In this document: positions 45,059-56,704 of the stretch, in pieces | Layout: each line of letters begins with the position of its first letter | Numbering within the stretch: position 1 is the stretch's first letter | Notes under the pieces: model-generated | What the model saw: only the letters and a program-made list of their open reading frames with translations | Database searches by the model: none | Told to the model about the DNA's origin: nothing | NCBI GenBank assembly: GCA_963576725.1 | Contig: OY755246.1 | Span: 76,995,975 to 77,059,974 of the forward strand | Reading direction: 5' to 3' | Origin: Azorinus chamasolen | Lineage: Eukaryota > Mollusca > Bivalvia > Cardiida > Solecurtidae | Length of the DNA stretch: 64,000 nt | Translations under genes and position numbers: made by a program

Positions 45059-46706
45059 TATGCAGATATGTGCATTCTGCTTTCGGTGTTTAAAATGTTG
45101 CTATGGTAACCAAATGGTAGGCTTTGATTGATCGAACTCAATTGTAGGGTGTTTCGAAAGAGGTGGCTACCATGGTAACGGAGTGATTGGTCAAAATTTA
45201 GAAACTACTACTTGCTGAAAATTGGTAAGTAGGGGTATATGGGTACCCCGAACAAAATGGCGTGTTTCAATTGCCATGGTAACCGGATGACGGAAAATGA
45301 TTGGTAAACATGTTGATATTTTGCTGATCAATGTCTGTTGTCCGTTTTGTTTGAGGGACATTCTGTAACGGATTCCGTTACAAGAAGTCTTTTTTGTTCA
45401 ACATTTCAATATTAGTGTAGACCTAGACTTTTCACTTCCGGTGTTTTGTTCACTTTGGTTAAATGGAACGTCCAGTAGAACAAAAACACATCAAGGGCAA
45501 GTTTCACTTCTGTAAGGAAATAATGACCGACAATGAAACAGAGTACTGTTAACGATTACTTGATAAGGTCTGTTTACATAAAGTTCTGAAGAGAGGCGAT
45601 CCCCCGAAAGCAAAAATTGCAACACAAAAGGAGAAAATTGCCAACTCGGTTTTATTAAGTCTGTTCATGAGCAGTAATTGAAAGTGCAACACTGCTCACG
45701 CCCCCTAGTACCGGCTTAAGCGGTATTCAATTTTCAGGACAAAAGTTCATATGCCAGTATTAACATGAAGGTAATAAGTGTTTACAGTATAACATTCGTC
45801 AGATAAACGTTTAAAGACAGGCATCAGAAATTGATGTTGCAAAATTATTAATCAAATTATTCTCATGAAATATGCTAACGCCTTACCTATCACCACTTCA
45901 AACGTCATTTTGAAATGAAGAACTTTATAATTATCTATACACCAACATTTTACTATTTTATATTTGTCGAGTCCAAACATTCAAGATCGAGAACGTCTGG
46001 CAAGACCTGTTTGGTCAACGGTCAGTTTTCCGCGGTTGAATTTATGGTCGCAGTGAAAACTAATCCATTCCCTCCTTATGATGCCTTTTGGCGCCTTTGT
46101 AAAAGTCTTCTTTTTTAATACAGCATTTGTTCGAATGCTGTTTTTGTCACAATGGTTTCAAAACTACACAATTCTAAAAAAATGTCTGGCTAAGCTTCTT
46201 TACGGTAGATTTATTTGAAGTGGTTGAGTCTAAATGTAGGAGAGAATGGGTTAAACAGTCAGCCATTGATATCAATATTATTATAAACCTCACATTTGAT
46301 AATAGAATGCGTTCGTGGTAATCCTAAATTTTCAGCATGTTTAAGAGTTTCGTGAATATCATTTATCAAGTATAATTTATCCGTTGTCTGCTTTTAACCC
46401 ATGCCTTTGTAAAAGACACTTTTTGAATCTATTGTGATAAATACAGCATTTGCCCAATTTATCACAATGGTTTCAAAACAAATCTAAAATTTTCCGTTTT
46501 TCTAGTAAATGTTCCATTTCAATAGAAATATTCAAAGAGGTTAAATCTAAAAATAGCGTATGAGGTAATGGGTTAAGGCAGATGGGCGTTTAATACAGCA
46601 GAAAAATAAAACAAGAGAACGGGAGAGTTCTGTATAGCTTCGTCCTGTAGTTTTTCGTCGTATAGTTTCGCATTAGTCTTCCATCTGCATCGCAATATAT
46701 CTCTAT

Positions 46707-47357
46707 AGTAGTATAAACATATTTTATTTCATTTATCATTTCATGAAAAAGGGTCGGGCCACAAGTTCGACCAACATTAGTTACGGCCCTCCCCTTTACA
46801 GCTTTCTACAGTAAGTGTGTCACATGAAACAAAACACGTGAAACAAAGAATGCATCAACTATTCTCAGCCCTCTCTACCCAATATATCACCATCTTAAAT
46901 AAAAATGACTTTATTGAACTTCCATTAGCTTACAGTTTATAATGGTACATGGACTAATTGTTATTTAGCATGGCAGGACATGCAGAAATATATAAATTAT
47001 TCTGTAATTAAGTCAATATAATAGATCATGTTCAGGACTCCTAGAGGAGCCGTCTGATCAGGGTCTACTCTGCCTTAAAGATATGATACGTCCTATCTAT
47101 CAGGTAAATGGCTAAGGTGAATATACTTCTCATGTTGCAAGTGTGAATTCTGCACTCAAACTGACTCACTATTTTGCATATACTAGTACATGTATATAAA
47201 TGTAGTCAAGTTTATTTAATAGTCGAGTCCGTCTAAGTGCACATTCATAAGATCTTGCAAATTTCAGATATGTGGACCGAAGTAAGAGAAAGATTGCCCC
47301 AGTGCAAGATAACATCACTTATTACAATAACTCATACCGTACACTGTAGACCCAGAC
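46707..47357. mobile_element. about 650-bp insertion in duplication copy 2
   Basis: Begins AGTAGTATAAACATATTTTA and looks like a retroelement 3' end in reverse (GGGTCGGGCCACAAGTTCGA...GGCCCTCCCCTTTACAG). It contains a family-B half at 47035-47076. The flanking direct repeat of about 83 bp is too long for a normal target-site duplication. Confidence 0.5.
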
Positions 47358-47714
47358 GGGAGAGTTCTGTATAGCTTCGTCCTGTAGTTTTTCGCCGTAT
47401 AGTTTCGCATTAGTCGTCCATCTGCATCGCAGCAATATATCTCTATAAAGAGGTTCTATCATAGCTGATATCTATCATGAGAACAGTTACATCCATCCAT
47501 TCAATCAATCTACCCATCCATCTATCCATCCATCCATCAATCCATCCATCCATCAATCCATCCATCCCTCAGTCCGTCCGTCGTAAACTATTTAATTATG
47601 GCTCCCAACCGATGTGGGGGACATACTGTGTTTACTCCATTTCTTCTTCTTCTTCCGCTGTGAATACATGTAGTCTGATTCTTATGAAACTTCAAATGAA
47701 CATAAGTGGTTATA

Positions 47715-47918
47715 CAGTAAAACCTCTCCATAACGACCACTAAATTAGATCAAGTATTTTGTGTTAAAGGCAGGTGACTGCTTAAAGCAATGTGAAAGTA
47801 AAACAGAACGCTCTAATAGGAGCGTTCTGTTTTACTTTCACCTTGCTTTACGCAACCACCTGCCCTAAATACCAACTAACTAACTCAATTTAGTGGCCGT
47901 TATAGAGAGGTTTTACTG
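47715..47918. mobile_element. family-A MITE within duplicated unit, copy 2
   Basis: Nearly identical to 44855-45058 (centre GCTCTAATAGGAGC). It was therefore present before the duplication. Confidence 0.85.
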
Positions 47919-48703
47919 TATGCAGATAGGTGCATTCTGCTTTCGGTGTTTAAAATGTTGCTATGGTAACCAAATGGTAGGCTTTGATTGATCGAACTCA
48001 ATTGTAGGGTGTTTCGAAAGAGGTGGCTACCATGGTAACGGAGTGATTGGTCAAAATTTAGAAACTACTACTTCCTGAAAATTGGTAAGTAGGGGTATAT
48101 GGGTACCCCGAACAAAATGGCGTGTTTCAATTGCCATGGTACCCGGATGACGGAAAATGATTGGTAAAAATGTTGATATTTTGCTGATCAATGTCTGTTG
48201 TCCGTTTTGTTTGAGGGACATTCTGTAACGGATTCCGTTACAAGAAGTCTTTTTTGTTCAACATTTCAATATTAGTGTAGACCTAGACTTTTCACTTCCG
48301 GTGTTTTGTTCACTTTGGTTAAATGGAACGTCCAGTAGAACAAAAACACATCAAGGGCAAGTTTCACTTCTGTAAGGAAATAATGACCGACAATGAAACA
48401 GAGTACTGTTAACGATTACTTGATTAAAGTCTGTTTACATAAAATTCTGCAGAGAGGCGATCCCCCGAAAGCAAAAATCGCAACACAAAAGGAGAAAATT
48501 GCCAACTCGGTTTTATTAAGTCTGTTCATGAGCAGTAATTGAAAGTGCAACACTGCTCACGCCCCCTAGTACCGGTTTAAGCGGAATTCAATTTTCAGAA
48601 CAAAAAGTACTGAAATTCATGATCTCGAAGGATCAGAAAGTATAACAACACTGAGAATGAAGTACGGGGCGACGTTTTACGGCCGCCACACAAGCTTGAA
48701 TTC

Positions 48704-48951
48704 AATACTTGAAATTGCTCTGGTCTAATATTTCGACCACTAAGGGCCTTTTTTCAAAGATTATCATGTCAAAATACACGTCATATTTTTGTTACATGCA
48801 TTCAGTCATAAAATCAAAGAGAATAATGACACATTTTATCTTGAGTGTATGGCTTAATGCATGTAACAAAAATGGGACGTGTATTTTGGCATGATAATCT
48901 TTGAAAAAGGCACTTAGTGGTCGAAATATTAGATCAGAGCAATTCAAGTAT
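48704..48951. repeat. inverted repeat made of PLE 3' tails
   Basis: Left arm 48704-48800 matches the PLE tail at 4147-4241 (TCTAATATTTCGACCACTAA, TTATCATGTCAAAATACACG). The right arm 48858-48951 is its reverse complement, separated by 57 bases. Head-to-head partial copies are typical PLE insertion products. Confidence 0.8.
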
Positions 48952-49133
48952 ATTATATTAATTCCCTGTTTTGGAATATTTTCTTCATTGTGAACGTCTG
49001 TTTAGAATAGGATGATAAGTTACGACGTTTTGATATTTCAAATCGATAGAAAAGAAACAAAGTCGAAAAACCATACGATGCAATCTGATTCAATACTGCC
49101 CGTCTAAGACGGGTGATGCGGTCTTATACTATG
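48952..49133. other. short non-coding interval
   Basis: Nothing recognised. Confidence 0.3.
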
Positions 49134-49335
49134 TAGTAAACCCCTTCTAATACGACCACGAAAAGGGGCATAATTCACCGCGGGAAAGGCAGGTGGTAGC
49201 TTAATGCAGGAGGACAGTTATGCTGAAAGCTCCTATGGAGCTTTCTGCATAACTTTCGGCCTGCATTAAGCAACACCTGCTTTTGAAGACAGTCGTATTT
49301 GTTCATTAAATGGTCCCGTTAGAGGGGTTTTACTG
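49134..49335. mobile_element. family-A MITE, diverged
   Basis: TAGTAAACCCCTTCTAATAC...CGTTAGAGGGGTTTTACTG, inner hairpin AAGCTCCTATGGAGCTT. Confidence 0.65.
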
Positions 49336-50137
49336 TACCCGGGTAGTCAGCCGAAAAGTTTCTCTGTTAAAACAGCCGGTGTGTCTAATCTGACATGCGT
49401 AGGTGAAAGCATTTTGGTTTTGTCGACTCCTTTTTACTGGTCCCTTCATTAAACATGTTCCTGTTGAATATTCATGTAAGAAATAAATATCGCAAATATC
49501 AATAAACTGAAGTATTACAGAGTCATATTTCCATAGGGTAGTAAGGTCTTGGTAGATACTCTAAGATTCAGATCTGTTATGATTTCATAAGAATACAGCA
49601 GACCCCATAGGAGCCGCCTGATCTGGGTCTACTATTTCTGCAATGTTGTGAAAAATCGTTGTATGAGTGAAGGAAAAATACAAGAAACAAGATGCAAGAC
49701 ATTTTATTTTACGTCCGATGTAAATAACAGATAGCATTAGCTCATGAGATATTTCCCGACGCACATATGTAAAAATCCAAATTAATAAAAATGTACAGTA
49801 ACATGCAGACATAAAACAGAAACAATGGAAACAGCATACAGGGGGAAAAGCAATCAAACAACATCTAAATCAATTACTAAAACATAGTTAAGCATCCGAG
49901 GCAATGGAAAGCGCAGTATCCTTGTAACGGGAGGTAATCGTGTTTAGCAAATTTATATACATATGTAGTTATGCTACAGTCGCCTCCCTTCCCAACGTGT
50001 TAAAAGTTCAAAACCTTCTATTTGAAATTATTACCTCATTTTATATGTATAGAATTTAAACAAAATAGAACTATCACAATATTTTGTGTATCATCCATGT
50101 TATCACAACTGTTATAAATTATGTATCAGAACTAGAA
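49336..50137. other. non-coding interval with a family-B remnant
   Basis: The palindrome remnant is at 49591-49641 (CAGCAGACCCCATAGGAGCC...GGGTCTACTATTTCTGC). The rest is AT-rich with no gene seen. Confidence 0.45.
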
Positions 50138-50341
50138 CAGTAAAACCTCTCTATAACGACCACTAAATTACATCAGATATTTTGTGTTAAAGGCAGGAGG
50201 CTACTTAAAGCAAGGTGAAAGTAAAACAGAACACTCCTATAGGAGCGTTCTGTTATACTTTCCCCTTGTTTTAAGCAGCCACCTGCCCTAAATATCAACT
50301 AATTAACACAATTAAGTGGTCGTTATAGAGAGGTTTTACTG
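50138..50341. mobile_element. family-A MITE, well preserved
   Basis: CAGTAAAACCTCTCTATAAC...GTTATAGAGAGGTTTTACTG with a GAACACTCCTATAGGAGCGTTC centre. Confidence 0.8.
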
Positions 50342-51145
50342 TATATATCGCAGATGGATTAGTCAACTTGACTAAATATTTATAAAGCAATATTTGTCTA
50401 ATTAGCCCGAATGAGACCCCGTCAACCTTTTCCTGCGAACGAAATTAGGAAGAGGGAGATATATAAACGAGTTATATTAACCCGAATGAGACCCCGTCAA
50501 CCTTTTCCCCAAGAAATTAAGAAAATGGAGATAGGTAAACGAGTTATAATAACCCTAACAGTTTAACCTAACCCTAACCTGCCCACTGTCCATACATTAA
50601 ATGACCAGACTCGCTGGAAAGGGTTAACCCTATCAACACTGAGCTGCTACGGGGTTTTCATGGTAATTTTTTCTTCGTTTCTTTTCATAAATCAGTGCCA
50701 GGGTGTAAAGATTTGAAATACAGTTCGATAATCATAATCTCGAACTTCAAGGCACCGTACAAAATACGTTGAGATAACAGAGGTGCGAGTTATCCTATTT
50801 CTAATCTGAAAAAAAAATCAAGTTTACATGCATTAAGCTGTCAAGAATATTGTATTGAACCTTTAGGAAGGACCGAACGTTTGCTTCGAGTTATCTCGAG
50901 GTTCGAGTTATCTGAGTTCGAGTTATCTCGAGGTTCGAGTTATCTGAGTTCGAGTTATCTCGAGGTTCGAGTTATATGAGTTCGAGTTGTCGTAGTTCAA
51001 GTGTAGTTTAGCATGCTTATACATGTACTTCGCCACGGATCCAGATCTATAACATTTTACCATTCAAACACTATAACATTTTTTCATTTAATTACACTAA
51101 CAGAGTTTAATAATCAGCACACTGGTACATTTTAGCATTTAAGTG
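50342..51145. repeat. short direct repeats and 32-bp CGAGTTATCTCGAGG array
   Basis: CCCGAATGAGACCCCGTCAA occurs at about 50405 and 50480. A telomere-like stretch AACCTAACCCTAACC lies at 50562-50578. TTCGAGTTATCTCGAGG/TTCGAGTTATCTGAG repeats three times at 50880-51000. No gene seen. Confidence 0.6.
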
Positions 51146-51310
51146 GTGTGCGGTAGTCTAGTGGTAACGGGTTTGACTACCAATCCGGAGGTCCGGGGAT
51201 CAAATCCCAGTCCCTCCCAGAAATTTCAGAGACGCTATTCAGTGTCCACCCTACATGTACAGTCGGCTGAGCGGTCATTCGGACGGAAAGTAGACTATAA
51301 CTAGGTACTT
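51146..51310 (+). mobile_element. tRNA-derived SINE
   Basis: GGTAGTCTAGTGGTAACGGG holds an A-box (TAGTCTAGTGG), and GGGGATCAAATCCC a B-box (GGATCAAATCC) about 40 bases on, the spacing of tRNA promoters. The acceptor stem does not pair, so it is a SINE head rather than a tRNA gene. A non-tRNA body (CATTCGGACGGAAAGTAGAC) follows. Confidence 0.6.
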
Positions 51311-52156
51311 ATGTCTAACGCATTTTACTAATTTAGCAATCTAACACATTTTAGCATTTTAGCACTCGAACACATTTTACTAATTTAACACTCTAACATT
51401 TTTTTCTTTACGGATCATCATTACAATGTATACTATTTCTGTTAATAATATGTATGGCTGTGAGAGCTAGGCCAGGTTAGGCTATATGACTCAATTGAGG
51501 TCGTACTTCTAGAAGCGTGTGCCCTTGATTTATTAAACATGACACGTTTATTTACCACCTTAAGTTGTTAATGCTCAAGTAACTATGTCTTCATAGGCCG
51601 TTATCATGTACAAGATACATAATTATACCCCTAACATCTTGATTTATCCGTAATGTAATATTTTAATAATTTAGAAAAGTATGGATCAGAACGCAACATA
51701 TATCCCCCTTGAAACTCCCTGAGTCAGCACACCGTACCCTTTCCCTCATATAAACATTTTCACGCCTTTGCAAACAGAATAGACCCAAATCCTGTTACAA
51801 TATATCTGATTCTACAGTTTCTACCGATATCAAAACATCCAGTGTACATTTGCCATTAGAAATAATCAGCTAACAAAGTGTACATTTGCCATTAGAAATA
51901 ATCAGCTAACAAACTATTTCCTACATGAATATTCAACAGGGAAATGGGTTAACTCTTTCGCTGCCAATGCGGCATCTATGATTACTTATGAAAACAGTTT
52001 GGATCTAGATGAGACGCCGATGTTACTGTGACTGTTTTTAAAACAAATTAAAGAAAAATAAAAAGTGAAAATTATAGCAGACGACAAAAGTTTGCAGTGA
52101 AAGAGTTACTGTATAAAAGAGCCCACTGGGCACAGCATGTAATATTGACTCCATAA
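51311..52156. other. non-coding interval with MITE halves
   Basis: ACATTTTAC...AACACATTTTA phrases recur at 51320-51405. A 37-base duplication (AAAGTGTACATTTGCCATTA) is at 51838-51912. A decayed family-D half lies at 51985-52025. No gene seen. Confidence 0.45.
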
Positions 52157-52220
52157 CTGAGTAGACCCAGATTAGACAGCTCCTACAGGATCCGTCTGAT
52201 CAGGGTCTGCTCTGTTTGCT
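52157..52220. repeat. family-B MITE
   Basis: GAGTAGACCCAGATTAGACA...TGATCAGGGTCTGCTCTGTTTGC. Confidence 0.7.
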
Positions 52221-52526
52221 TATTGATCAATACAGATCTCATTCTACAGTTTCTTATTCGGTAAAAAGGCATGTACTAATATTCCATTTGAAAACTTAAT
52301 TAATATTTATGATGTAAGCATTTCTAATATCTTCGAGACAATTCTAAAGAGTGGCTACAGTATAATGTTTGGTGGATAAACAAAGCAACCATATTATTCT
52401 CAGCTTATCTGGACCTCTGTGGTAGATGTTGAACAGATTCATTTATGTGATACCTGTATTATGTATTGACAATCTAAATTAAAGATGCATTTTCGAATTC
52501 CAGTACGTTTTTCAAAATAATGACTG

Positions 52527-52696
52527 CTTAATTAGCTGGTATTTAGAACAGGTGGTTACTTAAAGAAAGGTGAAAGTAAAACAGAACGCTCCTATAGGAG
52601 CGTTCTGTTTTACTTCCACCTTGCTTTAAGCAGCCATCTGCTTTTAACACAAAATACGTGTTGTAATTCAGTGGCCGTTATAGAGAGGTTTTACTG
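52527..52696. mobile_element. family-A MITE with an inverted-duplicate left half
   Basis: The right half is standard (ends AGAGAGGTTTTACTG). The left half begins AATTAGCTGGTATTTAGAAC, the reverse complement of normal right-half sequence, so the usual left terminus has been replaced. The centre GCTCCTATAGGAGC is perfect. A family-F half lies at 52333-52380. Confidence 0.65.
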
Positions 52697-52981
52697 TAAC
52701 GTTAATTGTGCTATAGGCGAACTTTGAAATGCCCTCTGCAAAAGATGGAAAATGGGCGAAAGTAGATGCCTCAGAAGTATCCAAATTGGTTGCCACTTTG
52801 GTCGCACCTTAGCGAAGAAAAGTAATAGAGACATCAGGTCAAAGCTTAGCGTAAAACCATTGATTTGTAACAAAATACTGTAAGTCTGTAATATCTATGA
52901 GATAAAGCAATTGCAAAATGTCTCCTTTTTACAAAAAGCAATGTTTTCTTCCACTGTTCCGTATCCACAATAGGAGTGTGA

Positions 52982-53040
52982 TAGTTTGGATTCTGATGAG
53001 ATGCCGAGATATACAGCGTCTCATCTGGATCCAAACTGTT
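52982..53040. repeat. family-D MITE
   Basis: TAGTTTGGATTCTGATGAGA...TCTCATCTGGATCCAAACTGTT. A family-B remnant follows at 53235-53305. Confidence 0.7.
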
Positions 53041-53481
53041 CGCAAAGTTTATCACTTTTTCGCCTTATAGACTGTTACTGTAGTTTTTGCGCTCATCCCT
53101 CGAATTCGTCTGAAAAGCATCTAGTTTAAGAATGAACAATTGTTATTGCCAAATTATCAAACTACTTGCTAGTCCAGTAATTATTAAGACACGTGATACC
53201 ATTATCCCTTTGACGGACAGAAACGCCTTTTCCAGCCTTTGCAAACGGAGAAGATCCCGATCAGGCGTAGGAGCCGTCAGACATTCGGTTCTGCTCTATT
53301 TCCTGGTGAAATTATACTGAACTGATTTAACAGGATGTGCAATAAGCAAACAATCGCATAAGTCCGTATAACATAATAAAGGTTAAGCTAATGAATATTC
53401 ATATGGTTATAATTTCATACATGAATATCCATCGGGTATTGAAAATGAAAATGCTCTACAAATCACATGCTTGACGCAATT

Positions 53482-54978
53482 TCATTCAGATATAATTTTG
53501 AGTTTGTATGGTTTAGGCGAGTATGTGACTCCCAGTTCCCCTTTCGCCTCTGGCATCGAAGTTTGTTCTGGGCGGAAGAATTTGAATTTTTGTAGCAGTG
53601 TTGTCATGTACAAGAATAACTCAATCCGTGCAATAGATTCTCCCAGGCACGAGCGAGGGCCTTTGGCAAACGGCATGAACTCCTTTGGCACAATTACTTG
53701 TTGACCATCAGAACTGAGGAATCTCTCTGGTTTAAACGTGTTAGGGTCTTCGAACACATTAGGATCTCTTGAAATGGAGGCTAGATTGAGGAGTATAGTG
53801 GTATTTTTAGGAATCTGGTAGCCCCTGATTGTCACATCTTGTGCAGCAGAATGCGGCAAACCTAGAGGTACAACTTGTCCTAGTCGAAGACCTTCCAATA
53901 TGAGAGCCTCTACATACGGCAGTTGTTTCCTATGCTTAAGAGATGGTGTTTCAGTCTTGCCGAGAACTCTGTACACACAATCTTTTGCCTTACTTTGTAC
54001 TTCAGGTTGCTTGATCATGTACAACAAGATCCATCTGATCGTGGTTGCTGTTGTTTCACTTCCGGCTACCATAAGATCATGCAGCAGAATCCACACTTCA
54101 CCCCTGGCAAGTTCAACTTCCCAGTCCTTCTTGTCTTTTACTTTTAAAGCAGAGATCAGGTAATGAACGAAACAATATTCCTGTCCTTTTGTGAATGTGT
54201 CATAGTCTTTCAGGCAGTAATGATCAAAATGTTTTGCTAGATTTTTGTCGACCTGTTTGTAATAATTCACCATTCTTAAGGGATCGCCTGGTACATTAAG
54301 CAAAAATGGGAAGCAGTCTGCTATCAACTGTGAATTTCTGAAGGTCTTAACTTCCTTTCGCATAGTGTCCAAATACCATAGCAAATTTGAATCAGTATAT
54401 CCTGATCTATATCCGTGCAATATACTAAACATCACATTTGCTGTGCTCAAACTAATATCGCTTGCAATATCAGTAGGCTTATTTATTTCCGTCAGTTTAA
54501 CAATAAAGTGCGATAATTCTTCTGTTATCATCTTCTCAACACATAACGATTCGTTATTAAAACATAAAATCTGAAGCGTTATTTGTGCAAAATGTCGATT
54601 TGCTTTCCACTGCTCTCCATTTGCAAAGACAATACTTTTGGTCTTTATTATCTGTTTCCAGAAATCGGTTTCTGGTCGCCATGAAAACAATGTTCCTCGC
54701 TTGACCAGTACCTCATGTATTGCGTCATATCTATTCACAAACACAGTCAGTTGGTTGCCAATGTATAGGCCTACTATGTCACCGTATAGTTGTCTGAGGC
54801 TTTCCAATGCCTCCATTGGGTCTTTTATCAAACATGGAAGGTTTCCAATAACTGGCCATAGACTGGGTCCAGGTGGAACCAACGCCGACCTTCGCGTGTT
54901 CAGGTAAACTATACATAATGTCAACAAAAACACTAAGATCGTTGTGCTGTAACTTGTATAAAAATCCCACATCCACAT
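53482..54978 (-). CDS. cytochrome P450, CYP2-clan type, single exon
   Basis: A complete 498-residue microsomal P450, the usual length. N-terminal membrane anchor ~12-27, then the proline hinge VPPGPSLWP (34-42). C-helix W124-KAN-R128 contacts the heme propionate. The I-helix oxygen-activation motif is AGSETT (305-310), the ExxR is E362-GL-R365, and PERF is 417-420. The heme-binding loop FAKGPRSCLG (437-446) has the ligand C444. All catalytic landmarks are present, and no frameshift or stop interrupts the frame. The sequence style (SETT I-helix, PERFLSSDG) fits the CYP2 clan, whose animal members oxidise steroids, fatty acids or xenobiotics in the ER; I cannot assign a subfamily or substrate. 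The absence of introns could mean a retrocopy or simply an intronless lineage. A second Met at residue 3 is an alternative start. Confidence 0.93.
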   Translation of the reverse strand: MWMWDFYTSYSTTILVFLLTLCIVYLNTRRSALVPPGPSLWPVIGNLPCLIKDPMEALESLRQLYGDIVGLYIGNQLTVFVNRYDAIHEVLVKRGTLFSWRPETDFWKQIIKTKSIVFANGEQWKANRHFAQITLQILCFNNESLCVEKMITEELSHFIVKLTEINKPTDIASDISLSTANVMFSILHGYRSGYTDSNLLWYLDTMRKEVKTFRNSQLIADCFPFLLNVPGDPLRMVNYYKQVDKNLAKHFDHYCLKDYDTFTKGQEYCFVHYLISALKVKDKKDWEVELARGEVWILLHDLMVAGSETTATTIRWILLYMIKQPEVQSKAKDCVYRVLGKTETPSLKHRKQLPYVEALILEGLRLGQVVPLGLPHSAAQDVTIRGYQIPKNTTILLNLASISRDPNVFEDPNTFKPERFLSSDGQQVIVPKEFMPFAKGPRSCLGESIARIELFLYMTTLLQKFKFFRPEQTSMPEAKGELGVTYSPKPYKLKIISE

Positions 54979-55025
54979 GTTGGTTTTTTAATAACAACAC
55001 TTAATAAGCATAATCACTTGGAGAT

Positions 55026-55034
55026 CTATATATG
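55026..55034 (-). promoter_or_regulatory. possible TATA box of the P450 gene
   Basis: CATATATAG on the minus strand, about 50 bp before the ATG, leaving room for a short 5' UTR. By-eye call. Confidence 0.3.
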
Positions 55035-55035
55035 C

Positions 55036-55887
55036 GGCATCGATAACCGCGTGTATGTACCGAGTGTACATACTGTTAACACACTCTAGACAACCGGACG
55101 TTAATCATCAACACCGGCTGTCGGCTGTAAGACAGGTAGTAGATTCAAAATGCAGGATGAAAGTTACGCAGAATGCTCCCTTCTTGAGAAGTCTTCCACT
55201 CTGCTTTAAACAGCTAGCTCCCTAAACGATTTAAATTCTTCTTTACTAGATATCCCACTTAGAGACGGGCTACTTTACACAGTGTGTTCACCGCTGAGCG
55301 TGTGTGTAACTTGACTCTGTTATAAATGGGGTGTTGTACTGTTGGGATTTTTTTCGCCCCAGGTTGGTGAATACATTTCACGGATAGTCGGTTATTGGCA
55401 TAGGTCAGACGGGGTTATGGACAAAACTCTGTTTCTTTTCGTCGCTTAATGCGGAAAAGGAACGGCCGACTCGTTAAATGTGGATTGCATTTTGTTTCAA
55501 AAATCCAATTATGTAAAATTTGTAAATTTCAGTTGTAACTTGACTGAGCTGACTTGTATAATTTGTGTACATTGTTCATTTGTAAAGTTTAGTGATTTAA
55601 TAGCATAAATCATTGTTTCTTTCAGTCTTGCATCTTTACAGTGCTGGAAACGAGTCACTACTACCCTTTGTAAACGGTGTAGACCTAGATGAGAGGGCTC
55701 CTGCAGGAACTCTGCACTGTAAGTCATGTTACAATTTTCTATAGAAAATTCCTAATAACTTGATTTGATAGATATGTGTCTTTACTTTATAAAATGGCAA
55801 CAATGTTTCCCCTTCCATATTTCATTAGAACTATTTTGCCCATGAATATTCAGTAGATATTGATTTTTTGAATAAGTATAGAACAGG
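55036..55887. other. P450 upstream region with a decayed family-A MITE
   Basis: 55130-55260 holds AAGACAGGTAGTAGATTCAA, AATGCTCCCTTCTTGAGAAG and CTGCTTTAAACAGCTAGC, a relic of family A. A family-B half is at 55670-55715. No gene seen. Confidence 0.45.
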
Positions 55888-55927
55888 CAAAGACCTATGA
55901 TAACACATGTGTTATCATAGGTCTTTG
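55888..55927. repeat. family-E perfect palindrome (40 bp)
   Basis: Same sequence as 18926-18967 apart from a 2-base shorter centre. Confidence 0.85.
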
Positions 55928-56704
55928 GAACAGGGGATGGGTAAAGGACTAGTGTATTTCTATCCAACAATTCGGACCAGGTCTAACTGTTCAAGAAAGT
56001 CTCGTCTGATGTATCATTCGCTACCTATACATTTGAATTTATTGAAAGATAAATGTTATCTGCTCATCTTAGGGTTATCTGTAAATTGTAACCCATAAGG
56101 AAATGTGACACATATTGATTGGATGAAAATACATGTACGCCATAAAATGTCTGTTTTCAACCTGTCAATTATCTATTCCGGGGAAATAAACTACGGAGAT
56201 CAGAAATCCGCTGATGGTGCCCCAAGGAGCGCAAATTATGCACATGTACCCAGGGCACCGTATTTAAGGCGGAGTTTCACGCACTTATACACCTATCTGG
56301 ACACGTTTCTCGAAATCTGTAAGACTGTATTCACTTGTCTATTTGAATGATTTCAAATTCTCGTGTAGTTTTTTGCCAGTTTCAAATATGTCTTTTCTCT
56401 ATTCGCAGTGCTACTTTTGCTTTCGAAGGATCTCCCACTTTTAGGATATATTAGTAGATGGGTGAATGTAGTGATGTTTTGTTTCGTTAAAACTCTTCAC
56501 CTGTTTTAAGTTTACATGTTTGAACCCATTCAGTCATACTGACGCCTTTTGGCGCCTCCTTAAATGTCATCGTTAGCTCGTCTGTTTCGAAGATGGGTCG
56601 TATGCGTTGTCGTCGTCGTCGGCGGCGGCGTGCACAAACAAAATTAATGCTGCTGATTAATCAAAAGTTATAAGGCGTATCAACATGAAATTTTATAGGT
56701 TGGT
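55928..56704. other. non-coding interval
   Basis: No gene seen. A GTCGTCGTCGTCGG run lies at about 56608-56630, and the MITE-associated phrase CATACTGACGCCTTTTGGCG at 56534. Confidence 0.4.

Larger units (their letters stand above)
43616..45744 (+). repeat. 2129-bp tandem duplication, copy 1
   Basis: 43616-45744 is repeated directly at 45745 with few differences; identical spurious 67-codon frames sit at 43786 and 45915, exactly 2129 bp apart. The unit includes family-C hairpin remnants (44290-44350), an ATCC microsatellite (44632-44715), a GTCTCCCAACCGATATGGGG hairpin and a family-A MITE. No host gene inside. Confidence 0.9.
45745..48602 (+). repeat. 2129-bp tandem duplication, copy 2 (interrupted)
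   Basis: Same order as copy 1, but after 46706 there are about 650 bases of unrelated sequence. The unit then resumes at 47358 after stepping back about 83 bases, so GGGAGAGTTCTGTATAGCTT...ATCTCTATA is present on both sides (46624-46706 and 47358-47441). Confidence 0.85.

Noticed and set aside
43786..46118. Two identical 67-codon frames
   Set aside because: They lie in the 2129-bp tandem duplication and overlap palindromic repeat DNA; no recognisable protein.
51146..51217. tRNA gene
   Set aside because: A- and B-boxes are present, but acceptor and anticodon stems do not pair; better explained as the head of a SINE.
54779..55000. Short minus-strand frame overlapping the P450 start
   Set aside because: Out of frame with the well-supported P450; no homology.
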